A stretch of DNA of 64,000 bases from Criblamydia sequanensis CRIB-18 (GCF_000750955.1 NZ_CCEJ010000005.1:183090-247089), one strand, 5' to 3'. Shown: positions 26,401-34,888, counted from the first letter of the stretch. Notes: generated from the sequence alone by a model not told the origin. A program made the numbers and translations.

Positions 26401-27855
26401 ATGATAAAAGGATTAGCAAAAAAAATTTGTTTATCAACTTTCGTTATAAGCTCGCTCTTTTTTGGTAAAGCTACACTAATTGCTAAAGTCAGCGTCTCGG
26501 AGCAAGTTTCAAAAGATTTCACAGCGGTTGCTAAAAAAGCCATTCCGGCGGTTGTTTCAATACAAATAAAAGCTAAAGAAAAAGATTCCTCTAGAATTAG
26601 TGGAAACCCTACTAGTTCAGATCCACTCCAGGATTTTTTCCAAGATGATTTTTTTGAACATTTTTTTGGCAGAAGAAAACAAACAGCTGTAAAACCAAGA
26701 GAACAGCAAGTTTTTATCGGCCAAGCTTCAGGGTTTATCGTTTCAAAAGATGGCACTATTATTACAAACAACCATGTAGTCAGTGAAGCCTCAGAGATAC
26801 TCGTAATTTTAAATGATGGACGTGAATTTGACGCCAAAGTTATCGGAAAAGATCCAAATACCGACCTTGCAGTCATAAAAATTGAGGGTGATAACTTTCC
26901 TTATTTGGAACTTGGAAATTCCGATAATTTAGAGGTCGGCCAATGGGTCGTGGCCATAGGAAATCCTCTCGGATTACAAGCTTCATTAACAGTAGGCGTG
27001 GTTAGTGCCAAGGGTAGAAATAACTTAGACCTTGTGCGTATAGAAGACTTTATTCAAACCGATGCGACAATTAATCGCGGCAATTCGGGGGGACCTCTTC
27101 TTAATTTGGAGGGCGATGTCATCGGAGTGAACACAGCTATTGCGAGCAACTTAAGTTCAGGCGGTTATATTGGAATCGGATTTGCTATTCCAAGCAATAT
27201 GGCAACTAACGTTTTAGAGCAGCTTATGAAAAATGGCTCTGTATCGAGAGGCTATTTAGGTGTTATTTTACAAGAGGTAGACAAAGGCTTGGCTCAAGCT
27301 TTTGGATTAGACCGTGCTGAAGGGGCTCTTTTAGCCGAAGTTCAAAAAGGATCGGCTGCTGAAAATGCAGGTCTTAAGCAAGGAGATATTATTTTAAAAT
27401 ATAATAATAACAAGGTGACGAATCTTGCCGGGCTTAGAAATGCCATTGCCATGATGCCTCCAAAAACCAAAGTTTTGCTCTCTTATTTACGAGACGGGAA
27501 ATTACAGGAAACAACGGTTGAGCTTGGTCTATTAGCCGGCGATGCTGTTGAAAAAGGCAATCAAAAAGCTGCAGAATCTTTGGGGATTACAGTTGAACCC
27601 TTAACTAAGGAAATAGCGAGTAATCTTGGACTCTTGAGTGAAAAAGGAGTCGTAGTAAGCTCTGTGGATTCTGGTAGCGCCGCATCCTTTGCCGGCATTA
27701 AGAAAGGTGCGCTAATTCTTTCTGTGAATCAAAGAAGTGTAACAACCCCTGAAGAATTTAAACAATATATCAAAGAGACGCCTCCCGGTAAACCGGTGCT
27801 TTTCCTTATAAAACAGGGAGAGCTGACCCGATATATCTCGATTAAAGTCGGTTAA
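26401..27855 (+). CDS. htrA: Periplasmic serine protease HtrA/DegP (Do)
   Basis: A 484-residue protein with a signal peptide (MIKGLAKKICLSTFVISSLF, cleavage likely near residue 30). The trypsin-like domain has the catalytic triad H125 (TNNHVV), D155 (NTDLAVIKI) and S229 (RGNSGGPLL). Two PDZ domains follow at about 285-375 (GYLGVILQEV) and 390-480. It degrades and refolds damaged periplasmic and outer-membrane proteins; chlamydial HtrA can also reach the host cytosol, a literature point not readable here. I chose the ATG at 26401, 7 nt after AAGGAG, over a TTG at 26395. It marks one end of the conserved chlamydial block, with sucDC close by. Confidence 0.96.
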   Translation: MIKGLAKKICLSTFVISSLFFGKATLIAKVSVSEQVSKDFTAVAKKAIPAVVSIQIKAKEKDSSRISGNPTSSDPLQDFFQDDFFEHFFGRRKQTAVKPREQQVFIGQASGFIVSKDGTIITNNHVVSEASEILVILNDGREFDAKVIGKDPNTDLAVIKIEGDNFPYLELGNSDNLEVGQWVVAIGNPLGLQASLTVGVVSAKGRNNLDLVRIEDFIQTDATINRGNSGGPLLNLEGDVIGVNTAIASNLSSGGYIGIGFAIPSNMATNVLEQLMKNGSVSRGYLGVILQEVDKGLAQAFGLDRAEGALLAEVQKGSAAENAGLKQGDIILKYNNNKVTNLAGLRNAIAMMPPKTKVLLSYLRDGKLQETTVELGLLAGDAVEKGNQKAAESLGITVEPLTKEIASNLGLLSEKGVVVSSVDSGSAASFAGIKKGALILSVNQRSVTTPEEFKQYIKETPPGKPVLFLIKQGELTRYISIKVG

Positions 27856-27866
27856 TTTCTTAAAGC

Positions 27867-27892
27867 GCCCCGGGCTTTTAAAGTTCCGGGGC
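27867..27892 (+). terminator. GC-rich terminator hairpin after htrA
   Basis: GCCCCGG (27867-27873) pairs with CCGGGGC (27886-27892), extended by CTTT/AAAG inside, and is followed by the T-rich ATTTCTTTTTC. It lies 12 bp after the htrA stop. Confidence 0.8.
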
Positions 27893-27980
27893 CATTTCTT
27901 TTTCTCTAAAATTCTTTTTCTGCTATTCTTTAAACCCAAGTTTTAAGCTTTAATTCGCTTAAATCTACCGTCTTTTCTTA

Positions 27981-29009
27981 ATGTATGGATTTAATCCTAT
28001 GAAATACGATACCGTTCGAGGCCTTGAAAAACATCTGCTGGCTTGCAAAAACAGCCACTTTGCCAATTGCTATTTTGCAATTGTTGAAGATGCTTTTGAT
28101 CGCCGGCTTGTTAGAAAAATGATTCTTTCCTCACTTTCTCAAAACTCTCTACAGGTGTTTCTAAAAGGTGGCGAGCTAAAGCCGGGATTTTTAAGAGAAG
28201 AGCTTCTCTCTCAAAATCTATTTTCTAAAAGAAAAACAATTGTTGTCGATGAGGCGGAAAAAATACCAAAGCCAGATATCGACCTCGTTATACCCTTCCT
28301 GGAAAAAAGGGAAACTAACCTCTCTCTTGTCTTTTTTGCAAACTCTATTAGAAAAGACAATCGCCTTTATAAAGTCGTCGAAAAATATGGGGTTATTTTA
28401 GATCTGCCCGAAGAAAAACCCTGGCAGAAAGAAAAAAATATTACAGGATGGCTCATTGAAATGGCGGAAGGCTATCAAAAGAAGCTTTCATTTGATGGTG
28501 CGAAAAAAATTACAGCTTCCCTAGGTTTAGATAAAGAGCTTTTGCACTCCGAGCTTGAAAAACTTGTTTCCTATGTCGGTGAAAAAAAAGAAATCCAATT
28601 AAAAGATGTTTTAGAGGTCTCTTTTGAAATACCAAGCGACACCGCCTGGCAGCTTGGGGAGGCAATCTTTCAAAGAAAAGCATCGGAAGCTCATCAAATA
28701 GTCTCTAACCTCTTAAAAAATGGCACCCCGCCCCTGCAAATCTTAAAACAAATCAGAAGCCAATTCCAAACCGATTTCCAAGTAGCTTCCTTACTCTCTC
28801 AAGGAAAGAGAAAAGAGGATATTTCCTTGGAGTTTCCCTATATGAAAGGCTTTATTCTCGATCAGCATATAAAAGCGTCCTATTATGGCTTAGAATCCTT
28901 TAAAAAAGGCTTTTTAGCTATAGACGCTTCCGATCTTGAGCTTCGTAATTCATCGATAGATCCGGAGTTTTCAATAGAAAAATTAGTATTAAACTTGTGT
29001 ATAAGGTAA
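27981..29009 (+). CDS. holA: DNA polymerase III delta subunit-like clamp loader protein
   Basis: A 342-residue protein with the delta-subunit layout: an N-terminal degenerate AAA+ domain (about 15-150, including LFSKRKTIVVDEAEKI and SLVFFANSIRKDNRLYKVVEK), a small lid (ITGWLIEMAEGYQKKLSFDGAKKI, then SLGLDKELLHSELEKL) and a C-terminal collar domain (TAWQLGEAIFQRKASEAHQIV, then PPLQILKQIRSQF). Delta opens the beta sliding clamp during replication. There is no Walker A, as expected for delta. A second ATG at 27999 is possible; neither start has a clear ribosome site. It is followed after 2 bp by the methyltransferase gene, the order I recall for CT047-CT048 of Chlamydia trachomatis. Confidence 0.82.
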   Translation: MYGFNPMKYDTVRGLEKHLLACKNSHFANCYFAIVEDAFDRRLVRKMILSSLSQNSLQVFLKGGELKPGFLREELLSQNLFSKRKTIVVDEAEKIPKPDIDLVIPFLEKRETNLSLVFFANSIRKDNRLYKVVEKYGVILDLPEEKPWQKEKNITGWLIEMAEGYQKKLSFDGAKKITASLGLDKELLHSELEKLVSYVGEKKEIQLKDVLEVSFEIPSDTAWQLGEAIFQRKASEAHQIVSNLLKNGTPPLQILKQIRSQFQTDFQVASLLSQGKRKEDISLEFPYMKGFILDQHIKASYYGLESFKKGFLAIDASDLELRNSSIDPEFSIEKLVLNLCIR

Positions 29010-29011
29010 TT

Positions 29012-29746
29012 ATGACCCAACTTGAAAAGAAAAGAGCTCTTCTTCTTTTGCCAAACCTTTTAGGTGATCTGCCTCACCATGAACCTTTTCTTCCAAAAAG
29101 CATAGATAAAGCCGTTAAAAGCTTGGATGGTCTTATTGCGGAAAGCGAAACCGCCGGAAGACGTTTTTTAGGAAGATTTGAGCTTGAAAAAGATGTCCGT
29201 CTCATTCCAATTTCTGTTTATAATAAGGACACGCCCGATAAAGACATTGACTTTCTACTAGAACCCATTTCAAAAAATAATGAGAGATGGGGTTTAATCT
29301 CGGATGCAGGGCTTCCTTGCATTGCGGATCCGGGCGGAAAATTGGTCTACCGGGCGAGACGTCTTGGCATCCCGATTCAAGCCTTTGTCGGACCCTCTTC
29401 CATTTACTTAAGCCTCATGCTTTCCGGATTGCAAGGCCAAAAATTTTGCTTCCATGGTTATTTGCCTTTTGAAAAAAACTTCAAAATTCAAGCGATAAAA
29501 AACCTTGAGAAAAAGGCTTTAGATAATTCAGAGACTCAGATTTTTATAGAAACGGGTTTCAGAAATAATGATCTTCTGCAAGACTTGATAGCGACCCTTT
29601 CCGAGACCACCTTGCTATCTATTATGTGGGACATCAGTTTGCCAAATCAAGGGGGCGGAACTTACACCGTAGCAGAGTGGAAAGCAAGCCCTCTTCCCAA
29701 TCTCCACAAGCGTTTTGCTATATTTTTAGTAGGAAAGCCTTGGTAA
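29012..29746 (+). CDS. RsmI/YraL-like SAM-dependent methyltransferase
   Basis: A 244-residue tetrapyrrole-methylase-fold enzyme. The segments GLISDAGLPCIADPGGKLVYRA-like (about 93-114) and the following FVGPSSIYLSLMLSGLQGQKFCFHGYLP match the RsmI (YraL) family, which 2'-O-methylates C1402 of 16S rRNA. The N-terminus differs from classical RsmI: it begins with a longer segment (LLPNLLGDLPHHEPFLPKSI) typical of the chlamydial and Bacteroidetes subgroup, so the target may be different. I chose the ATG at 29012, 2 bp after the holA stop and preceded by AAGG, over a GTG at 28997. It is translationally coupled to holA. Confidence 0.85.
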   Translation: MTQLEKKRALLLLPNLLGDLPHHEPFLPKSIDKAVKSLDGLIAESETAGRRFLGRFELEKDVRLIPISVYNKDTPDKDIDFLLEPISKNNERWGLISDAGLPCIADPGGKLVYRARRLGIPIQAFVGPSSIYLSLMLSGLQGQKFCFHGYLPFEKNFKIQAIKNLEKKALDNSETQIFIETGFRNNDLLQDLIATLSETTLLSIMWDISLPNQGGGTYTVAEWKASPLPNLHKRFAIFLVGKPW

Positions 29747-29751
29747 GGGGT

Positions 29752-30882
29752 TTAAGGGGCTCTTTTTTTACTTAAAAAATCTTGGATCTCGGGCAAGTCA
29801 AGAAGGGTTTGAAAAGAGCTTTCCTTCATTAGGTTTTCAAGGGAAATGTCATAAGTTAAAGCGCTTTTAAGCCAGCTTAACGCTTCATTTCCCTTTTTTA
29901 ATTCTCCAAAAGATAGCGAATTTAAAAGGGCCGTTTTAAAGTTGGGATCTTCACTATAAGTCTTTTTACCTATCTCTACGGCTTCTTGAAAGTGTTTTGT
30001 TAAAAATGCGATCTCTTGGAACTGCTTTAACGAATGGGTGTTCAGTCGATCTTTAACAGGCAATAAAAGATCATAAGCCTCATTTATTTTGCCCTGCCTC
30101 TTTAAAGTCTCTGCTAAAAATTCCATGGCCGTCATATAGATTAAGCCGCTTCCGCTTTTTTTAATCACATTTTTTAAAGTCGATGAAGCTTCTTCATAAT
30201 GCCTGCTATTAAGCAGGTTTTCGCCTTGCCTAAGCTCTTTCCAAAGGGCTGCATTTTGATCTTCATCGCTCATATTAAGAGAAGTTGTGAAGTTCCTAAA
30301 GTTTTCAAAAAGGAGGAGAAAGAAAAGAATGCCGCCTAGCATATTTTGACGATAGAAAAAATAAAGGCCGGCTATCAGACAAAGAATAATGCTTAAAAAA
30401 TAGGTAAAACGAACTCCCTTAAATCCAAAAAGGCTTTCTAAGATAATGGCAAGAAGCCTGCCTCCATCTAAAGGCTGAACGGGAATCAAATTAACCACTG
30501 TCCAAAATAAATTGGCAAGATAGGTAATTTTTAAAGTGTATAGGAGCATTCCGCTTGGATTTATCTTCTCCATTAAAAAATAGGCAAAAAGTCCAAGCAT
30601 CAAGCCGAAGATAGGTCCTAAAAGGACTACAATAAAATCGCGAACTCGTGAAATCGGTTTTCCTGTCCGTCTTGTAACGCCTCCCCAACCGGTTAGTGTG
30701 ATCATCACATGCTGTCCAAAATATTTAGCCGAGAGCGCATGTCCAAGCTCATGAACTAAAACGGATACAAAAATAACGATCATCCATAGAAGCGTAAGCT
30801 CCAATCTTTGAGAAGAAAGCCAGCCGATGATAGCTGACATAAGAATAAATAAGGGCTGAATTCTAATAGGGATTCCCGGCAT
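29752..30882 (-). CDS. Site-2 protease (M50) with C-terminal TPR-like helices
   Basis: A 376-residue intramembrane metalloprotease of the SpoIVFB/S2P type. The zinc motif HELGH is at 44-48 in a membrane helix, and the third ligand Asp lies in NLIPVQPLDGGRLLAII (about 137-153). Around six hydrophobic segments fill residues 10-205. The C-terminal ~170 residues are soluble helical hairpins resembling TPRs (SRHYEEASSTLKNVI, GKINEAYDLLLPV, EEAVEIGKKTY-like). Such proteases release membrane-bound regulators. It begins 4 bp after the present sucD stop, so it is probably co-transcribed with sucCD, an association I do not recall from Chlamydia. The substrate is unknown. Confidence 0.88.
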   Translation of the reverse strand: MPGIPIRIQPLFILMSAIIGWLSSQRLELTLLWMIVIFVSVLVHELGHALSAKYFGQHVMITLTGWGGVTRRTGKPISRVRDFIVVLLGPIFGLMLGLFAYFLMEKINPSGMLLYTLKITYLANLFWTVVNLIPVQPLDGGRLLAIILESLFGFKGVRFTYFLSIILCLIAGLYFFYRQNMLGGILFFLLLFENFRNFTTSLNMSDEDQNAALWKELRQGENLLNSRHYEEASSTLKNVIKKSGSGLIYMTAMEFLAETLKRQGKINEAYDLLLPVKDRLNTHSLKQFQEIAFLTKHFQEAVEIGKKTYSEDPNFKTALLNSLSFGELKKGNEALSWLKSALTYDISLENLMKESSFQTLLDLPEIQDFLSKKRAP

Positions 30883-30886
30883 AGCA

Positions 30887-31801
30887 TCACTTAAAATTTA
30901 ATTTATTTTCCAAGAGCTGACTTAACCGCCAATCCCATATCGGCAGGGCTTTTAGCCCCATATCGGCAGGACTTTTAGCAACTGTCACAGAAGCTTTTTT
31001 TAAAGCTTGAATTTTGCCTTCAGCTGTCCCCTTGCCTTGAGAAACAATAGCCCCGGCATGGCCCATTCTTCTTCCCGGAGGCGCTGTCTGTCCGGCAATA
31101 AAGGCGGCTACAGGTTTTTTTGCATGCATTTTAATCCAGTCGGCAGCAAGCTCCTCATCTTCACCGCCAATTTCGCCGATAAGCAAAATGGCATGAGTTT
31201 CAGGGTCTTTGTTAAATAGCTCTAAAACATCAATAAAGTGCGTGCCGTTTAAAGGATCGCCTCCTATTCCGACACAAGTGGATTGTCCAAGTCCCAATTG
31301 CGTGGTTTGAAAGACGGCTTCATAGGTGAGCGTTCCCGATCTTGAAACAATGCCAATATTGCCTTTTTTATGAATATAGCCCGGCATAATACCTATTTTA
31401 CAAGCATCCGGAACGATAACACCCGGGCAATTAGGTCCAATCAAACGGCTTTTTTTACTGTTCCGCATCACGTTTGCAACCTCCAACATATCCCTGACCG
31501 GGATGCCTTCTGTAATGCAAACAATTAGAGGGATCTCCGAAGCCTCAGCTTCCAAAATGGCATCTGCCGCAAAAGGAGCCGGCACGAAAATTAAAGTGGC
31601 GTCGCAATCGGTTTCTTTTTTGGCTTCTTCAACCGTACCAAAGACTTTTAAGCCAAGCACCTCTTCACCGCCCCGGCCCGGGGTTACACCTCCGCAAAAT
31701 TGAGTTCCATACTCCATGCATTGTTCTGTGTGGAACTGTCCGGCTTTCCCCGTAATGCCTTGTGTGATTACTTTTGTATGCTTGCCTACTAAAATTGCCA
31801 T
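30887..31801 (-). CDS. sucD: Succinyl-CoA ligase alpha subunit with frameshifted C-terminus
   Basis: A 304-residue subunit; 289-291 is usual. The CoA-binding domain starts at [15 protein letters not shown] and the phosphohistidine is H248 in RMGHAGAIV. Together with SucC it interconverts succinyl-CoA and succinate with ATP or GTP formation. The C-terminus is altered: a 23-bp unit is duplicated in tandem (30934-30979), so after SPADMG (residue 282) the frame shifts and 22 unrelated residues ([20 protein letters not shown], then FK) are read to a TGA at 30887. Without one copy the frame would give LAVKSALGK and stop at 30903-30905, making 291 residues. All catalytic residues lie upstream, so activity may persist. 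It lies 18 bp downstream of sucC. Confidence 0.95.
   Translation of the reverse strand: MAILVGKHTKVITQGITGKAGQFHTEQCMEYGTQFCGGVTPGRGGEEVLGLKVFGTVEEAKKETDCDATLIFVPAPFAADAILEAEASEIPLIVCITEGIPVRDMLEVANVMRNSKKSRLIGPNCPGVIVPDACKIGIMPGYIHKKGNIGIVSRSGTLTYEAVFQTTQLGLGQSTCVGIGGDPLNGTHFIDVLELFNKDPETHAILLIGEIGGEDEELAADWIKMHAKKPVAAFIAGQTAPPGRRMGHAGAIVSQGKGTAEGKIQALKKASVTVAKSPADMGLKALPIWDWRLSQLLENKLNFK
30934..30979. repeat. 23-bp tandem duplication inside sucD
   Basis: Two adjacent copies of CCCATATCGGCAGG(G/A)CTTTTAGC at 30934-30956 and 30957-30979 differ at one base. Because 23 is not a multiple of three the second copy changes the reading frame of the sucD 3' end. Confidence 0.95.
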
Positions 31802-31819
31802 GATTAAAACAACCTTAAA

Positions 31820-32983
31820 TTATTTTTTTGTAAGTGCTACTGCTTTTTCAGCAGCGTCAGATAAATCTTCAGCAACCGTGATATTTAAGTTTGATTTTGC
31901 AAAGACTTCTTTCCCTTTAGCCACATTGGTCCCTTCCATACGAACCACTAAGGGAATCGACATTCCAATTTCTTTAACCGCCATAACAACACCTAAAGCT
32001 AAGGTCTCGCAGTTCATAATCCCGCCAAAGATATTGATTAAAATGGCTTTCACATCTTTATCAGCCAAAATGATTTTAAAACCTTCTGCCACTTTTTCTT
32101 TAGAAGCGCTTCCTCCAACATCTAAAAAGTTTGCCGGCTTCCCTCCATGCAGATGGATTAAATCCATGGTAGCCATCGCAAGTCCGGCCCCATTCACCAT
32201 GCAGCCGATATTGCCTTTTAAGGCGACATAGGCTAAGTCAAATTGCTTAGCTCTTGCTTCACTTGCAGAATCTTGCGTAGGGTCATAAAAAGAGGCAATT
32301 TCGCTTTGTCTAAAAAGAGCATTGTCATCAACAGAAAGCTTAGCATCTAAAGCTATAATTTCATTATCTTTTGTTTTTACAAGCGGGTTGATTTCAAATA
32401 GGGAAGCATCCGATTGAACAAAAGCTTTAGCCAAGCCCGCAATCGCTTTTTTTCCTTCTTTGGCAGCTTTCCCCTCCCATCCCATGAATTTTGCGATTTG
32501 GACATGCTGGTAATTTCTTAAAGTGCCGTCTAAACCGATAGGAAAGGTTTTAATTTTATCCGGAAACTTTAAAGCGACCTCTTCAATATCCATTCCGCCT
32601 TCAAGCGAAAGTATCAAATTGGCGACCGCTTTTTTTCGATCGATGACAACGGCTGCGTAATATTCTTTTTCAATATCAGTAAGCTCAGAAATCATAAGGA
32701 GATTAGCGATAATGCCGGCATCCCCCGTTTGATTATTGATGATTCTCATTCCAAGCATCTTTTGAACGGCCTTTAAGGCTTCATCTTTTGTCTTGCAAAG
32801 CTTAACGCCGCCGGCTTTTCCTCTTCCTCCGGCATGAATTTGAACCTTAATGACCGATTCATTTAACTCAAGCTCATCAAGAGCATTTTTAGCTTCTTCA
32901 AGAGAAGAAACCACTCTATATCGAGGCACAGAAACCCCAAACCGCTCTAAAATTATTTTTGCTTGGAACTCGTGAACATTCAT
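31820..32983 (-). CDS. sucC: Succinyl-CoA ligase beta subunit
   Basis: A 387-residue ATP-grasp subunit, the normal length when the ATG at 32983 is used (MNVHEFQAK, the family's usual opening), with AAGGA about 10 nt upstream; an upstream in-frame start would add 16 unlikely residues. Visible family features are VKVQIHAGGRGKAGGVKL (about 43-60), FEINPLVKTKDNEIIALDAK and the CoA/active-site loop GGSASKEKVAEGFKI, then NIFGGIMNCETLA. It binds nucleotide and pairs with SucD. The pair with ftsY divergently upstream is the chlamydial order ftsY-sucC-sucD. Confidence 0.97.
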   Translation of the reverse strand: MNVHEFQAKIILERFGVSVPRYRVVSSLEEAKNALDELELNESVIKVQIHAGGRGKAGGVKLCKTKDEALKAVQKMLGMRIINNQTGDAGIIANLLMISELTDIEKEYYAAVVIDRKKAVANLILSLEGGMDIEEVALKFPDKIKTFPIGLDGTLRNYQHVQIAKFMGWEGKAAKEGKKAIAGLAKAFVQSDASLFEINPLVKTKDNEIIALDAKLSVDDNALFRQSEIASFYDPTQDSASEARAKQFDLAYVALKGNIGCMVNGAGLAMATMDLIHLHGGKPANFLDVGGSASKEKVAEGFKIILADKDVKAILINIFGGIMNCETLALGVVMAVKEIGMSIPLVVRMEGTNVAKGKEVFAKSNLNITVAEDLSDAAEKAVALTKK

Positions 32984-33115
32984 GGACGAATTTTCCTTAA
33001 ACTTTAACTTTTTAGTCATTAGGAGCAGCAAACAATTTCGAGTTTTCTTTTTAAAGAACTCCTGCTACCATGGATCTTCTCTTTTAAAAATTACAATAGC
33101 GTATCTTCTGGAATC

Positions 33116-34042
33116 ATGGTACTAAATTTTATAAAGTCCGGTTACGAAAAAGTAAAAGAAGCTCTTTCAAAAACAAGCTCTTTTCTTGGCGGAAGGCTTA
33201 AGACGCTTTTTGGCAGAGGCCTAGATGAGGACACTCTTGAAGAAATTGAACGTGTTCTCTATGAAGCTGACCTCGGTGTCCAAACGGTTCAAGAATTGGT
33301 AAATTCTCTTGGCGAATACTATAAAAAAAATCCGGGGGCTAAAGAAGAAGACTATTTTAATCTCATCCGTAAAACACTAATTTCCATTTTTCAAAATGAC
33401 AACAGCTCTCTAAAAGAGGCGGAAAGCGGCCCAACTGTTCTTCTTGTTGTGGGTGTAAATGGAAGCGGGAAAACCACTTTAATTGCAAAATTAGCCCAGC
33501 ATTTGAAAAACCAGAACAAAAATATTCTTATCGGCGCAGGCGATACTTTTCGAGCGGCTGCGGTTGACCAACTCTCCCATTGGGCTGAAAAAATCGGTTG
33601 CGATATTGTAAAGGCCTCCCCTTTTAGCGATCCTGCGGCAGTAGCTTTTGACTCGATAGATGCAGCTATTGCAAGAAAAAAAGATCTTGTTTTTATAGAT
33701 ACGGCAGGAAGGTTGCAGAATAAAACCCACCTGATGCAAGAGCTTGAAAAAATTGAAAAAACGATCCGAAAAAAAATCCCTGAAGCACCCCATGAAACCC
33801 TTCTTGTCATTGACGCCAATACAGGACAAAACGGAGTTGAGCAAGCTAAGCTATTTTTAAAATATGTCAAAGTTTCAGGCCTTGTCTTAACCAAATTGGA
33901 TGGTTCGAGTAAAGGCGGCGTCGTCGTCAGCATTAGACGCAATCTTAATATCCCCGTAAAGTTTATTGGAGTAGGTGAGGGTGTAGATGATTTGAAACCC
34001 TTTGAGCCAGAAGAATTTATAGATTCCCTCCTAGCAAAGTAA
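33116..34042 (+). CDS. ftsY: Signal recognition particle receptor FtsY
   Basis: A 308-residue SRP-type GTPase with the NG domain and no long acidic A domain, as usual for short FtsY forms. The motifs are GVNGSGKTTLIAKLA (G1, about 112-126), DTFRAAAVDQL (insertion box), FIDTAGRLQNKTHLM (G3), TKLDGSSKGG (G4) and VGEGVDDLKPFEPEEF (closing). It receives ribosome-SRP complexes at the inner membrane for cotranslational insertion. The first ~20 residues form a basic amphipathic helix suited to membrane contact. It is divergent from sucC with an 85-130 bp shared control region. Confidence 0.97.
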   Translation: MVLNFIKSGYEKVKEALSKTSSFLGGRLKTLFGRGLDEDTLEEIERVLYEADLGVQTVQELVNSLGEYYKKNPGAKEEDYFNLIRKTLISIFQNDNSSLKEAESGPTVLLVVGVNGSGKTTLIAKLAQHLKNQNKNILIGAGDTFRAAAVDQLSHWAEKIGCDIVKASPFSDPAAVAFDSIDAAIARKKDLVFIDTAGRLQNKTHLMQELEKIEKTIRKKIPEAPHETLLVIDANTGQNGVEQAKLFLKYVKVSGLVLTKLDGSSKGGVVVSIRRNLNIPVKFIGVGEGVDDLKPFEPEEFIDSLLAK

Positions 34043-34385
34043 GTTTAATAAATAATTTATTATTTCTTAATAATCATCCCAGGTAATCGTCTTTTTAATT
34101 AATTATTCCTAAAAAATCTTGAAATAGAAATTAAAAAAAATCAAAATAAGGTTAGAGGATTGCGGCTGTTGCTTAGCACCCCTCAATAGTTGGACTTAAA
34201 GTTCGACACCTCTCTTTGACGAGGCAAACCCTTTACTTTTAGGTTCTTTAAAGAACCAAAGTCTTATATTTAAGGCGTGAAACCATTAGGTTTCCACAAA
34301 TTAAAGTCCAAAAGGACTCAAGACAAAAGGAGGGTTGTTGCCTCGCCAATTATTCTTTAGCGAGAAGTTAACCTGTTGGAGGTTT
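34043..34385 (+). other. Upstream region and leader of the Gly-rich secreted-protein gene
   Basis: The first ~100 bp are AT-rich and presumably carry the promoter, which I could not fix. From about 34155 the base composition changes and hairpins dominate, including the structured RNA candidate at 34220-34345, a second hairpin CTCGC/GCGAG (34342-34346 with 34360-34364) and a small stem AACCT/AGGTT that encloses the ribosome site just before the ATG at 34386. Confidence 0.6.
34220..34345 (+). ncRNA. Candidate structured RNA (multi-helix leader), unknown class
   Basis: About 126 nt fold by simple pairing into a closed multi-helix unit. The outer stem is CGAGGCAA (34220-34227) with TTGCCTCG (34338-34345), extended by ACCCT/AGGGT (34228-34232 with 34331-34335). 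Inside are a perfect hairpin GGTTCTTTAAAGAACC (34242-34257) and a second stem GTCTT/AAGAC (34261-34265 with 34320-34324) that encloses two further hairpins, GTGAAACC..GGTTTCCAC (34277-34297) and AGTCC-AAAA-GGACT (34305-34318). The right outer strand overlaps CTCGC, which can pair with GCGAG at 34360-34364, so two folds exclude each other. It lies about 40 nt before the ATG of a secreted-protein gene. I do not recognise a known riboswitch or RNA class. Confidence 0.55.
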
Positions 34386-34817
34386 ATGAATACGTTGAAG
34401 AAAATCTTTATAGTTAGTTCTATCCTCGCAACAGTCCTAATCTTGCCAAAGACATTGAATGCAACAACTTCCTCAGTTGGTGATTCAAATACTCAGATTG
34501 CTAGAAGCGGTGGTGGACATCACGGCGGAGGCGGACACCATGGCGGCGGAGGTCGTCACGGTGGTGGTGGTCATTGGGGAGGCGGCGGTGGTCGTCATTG
34601 GCATGGTGGTAGCGGCAATTACTGGCGTGGCGGCAATTGGAATTACGGCTATAGAAATTATTATAGCCCATGGGGCGGTAGCTCATCTTACTACTATCCC
34701 TATAGCTACTACTATTACGACTCCTACCCTTATTCTAACTATTACTATTACCCCTATGGCAGCAGTTACTATTATCCAAGTTCCGGTTCCGGCGTCTACT
34801 TCCAATTTGGCGGATAG
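34386..34817 (+). CDS. Small secreted Gly/His/Tyr-rich protein
   Basis: A 143-residue protein with a signal peptide (MNTLKKIFIVSSILATVLIL, cleavage likely after the LNA near 27). The mature part has HHGGGG and RHGGGGHWGGGGGRHW repeats (about 40-75), then a Trp/Asn/Gly stretch, then a Tyr/Ser/Pro-rich tail (PYSYYYYDSYPYSNYYYYPY) and a final short strand GVYFQFGG ending in an aromatic-rich segment like an outer-membrane beta strand. The His/Gly clusters could bind metal; the Gly/Tyr make-up resembles structural or adhesive proteins. No family is recognised. The ATG at 34386 has GGAGG 3 nt upstream; an upstream TTG at 34335 is rejected because it falls inside the structured leader. Confidence 0.7.
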   Translation: MNTLKKIFIVSSILATVLILPKTLNATTSSVGDSNTQIARSGGGHHGGGGHHGGGGRHGGGGHWGGGGGRHWHGGSGNYWRGGNWNYGYRNYYSPWGGSSSYYYPYSYYYYDSYPYSNYYYYPYGSSYYYPSSGSGVYFQFGG

Positions 34818-34857
34818 ATTAGGACATGTTATAACATTATCACAGGATAATGAAACG

Positions 34858-34888
34858 CAGGAGCTATCGAAAAGCTCCTGATTTTTTT
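34858..34888 (+). terminator. Rho-independent terminator of the Gly-rich gene
   Basis: CAGGAGCT (34858-34865) pairs with AGCTCCTG (34873-34880) over a 7-nt loop and is followed at once by ATTTTTTT. Confidence 0.9.

Noticed and set aside
26352..26876. 174-residue open frame on the minus strand across the htrA start
   Set aside because: It is antisense to the well-supported signal peptide and protease domain of htrA and has no recognisable domain.
33391..33942. 183-residue open frame antisense to ftsY
   Set aside because: The opposite strand is ftsY with all GTPase motifs; no ribosome site or domain in the antisense frame.
34220..34345. tmRNA, RNase P RNA, SRP RNA, T-box or known riboswitch at the structured leader
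   Set aside because: None of the conserved sequence blocks of those RNAs that I know are present, so it stays an unassigned structured RNA.
34459..34881. 140-residue alternative frame in the Gly-rich gene
   Set aside because: Repetitive Gly/Tyr codons open all frames; this one lacks a signal peptide and runs through the terminator hairpin.
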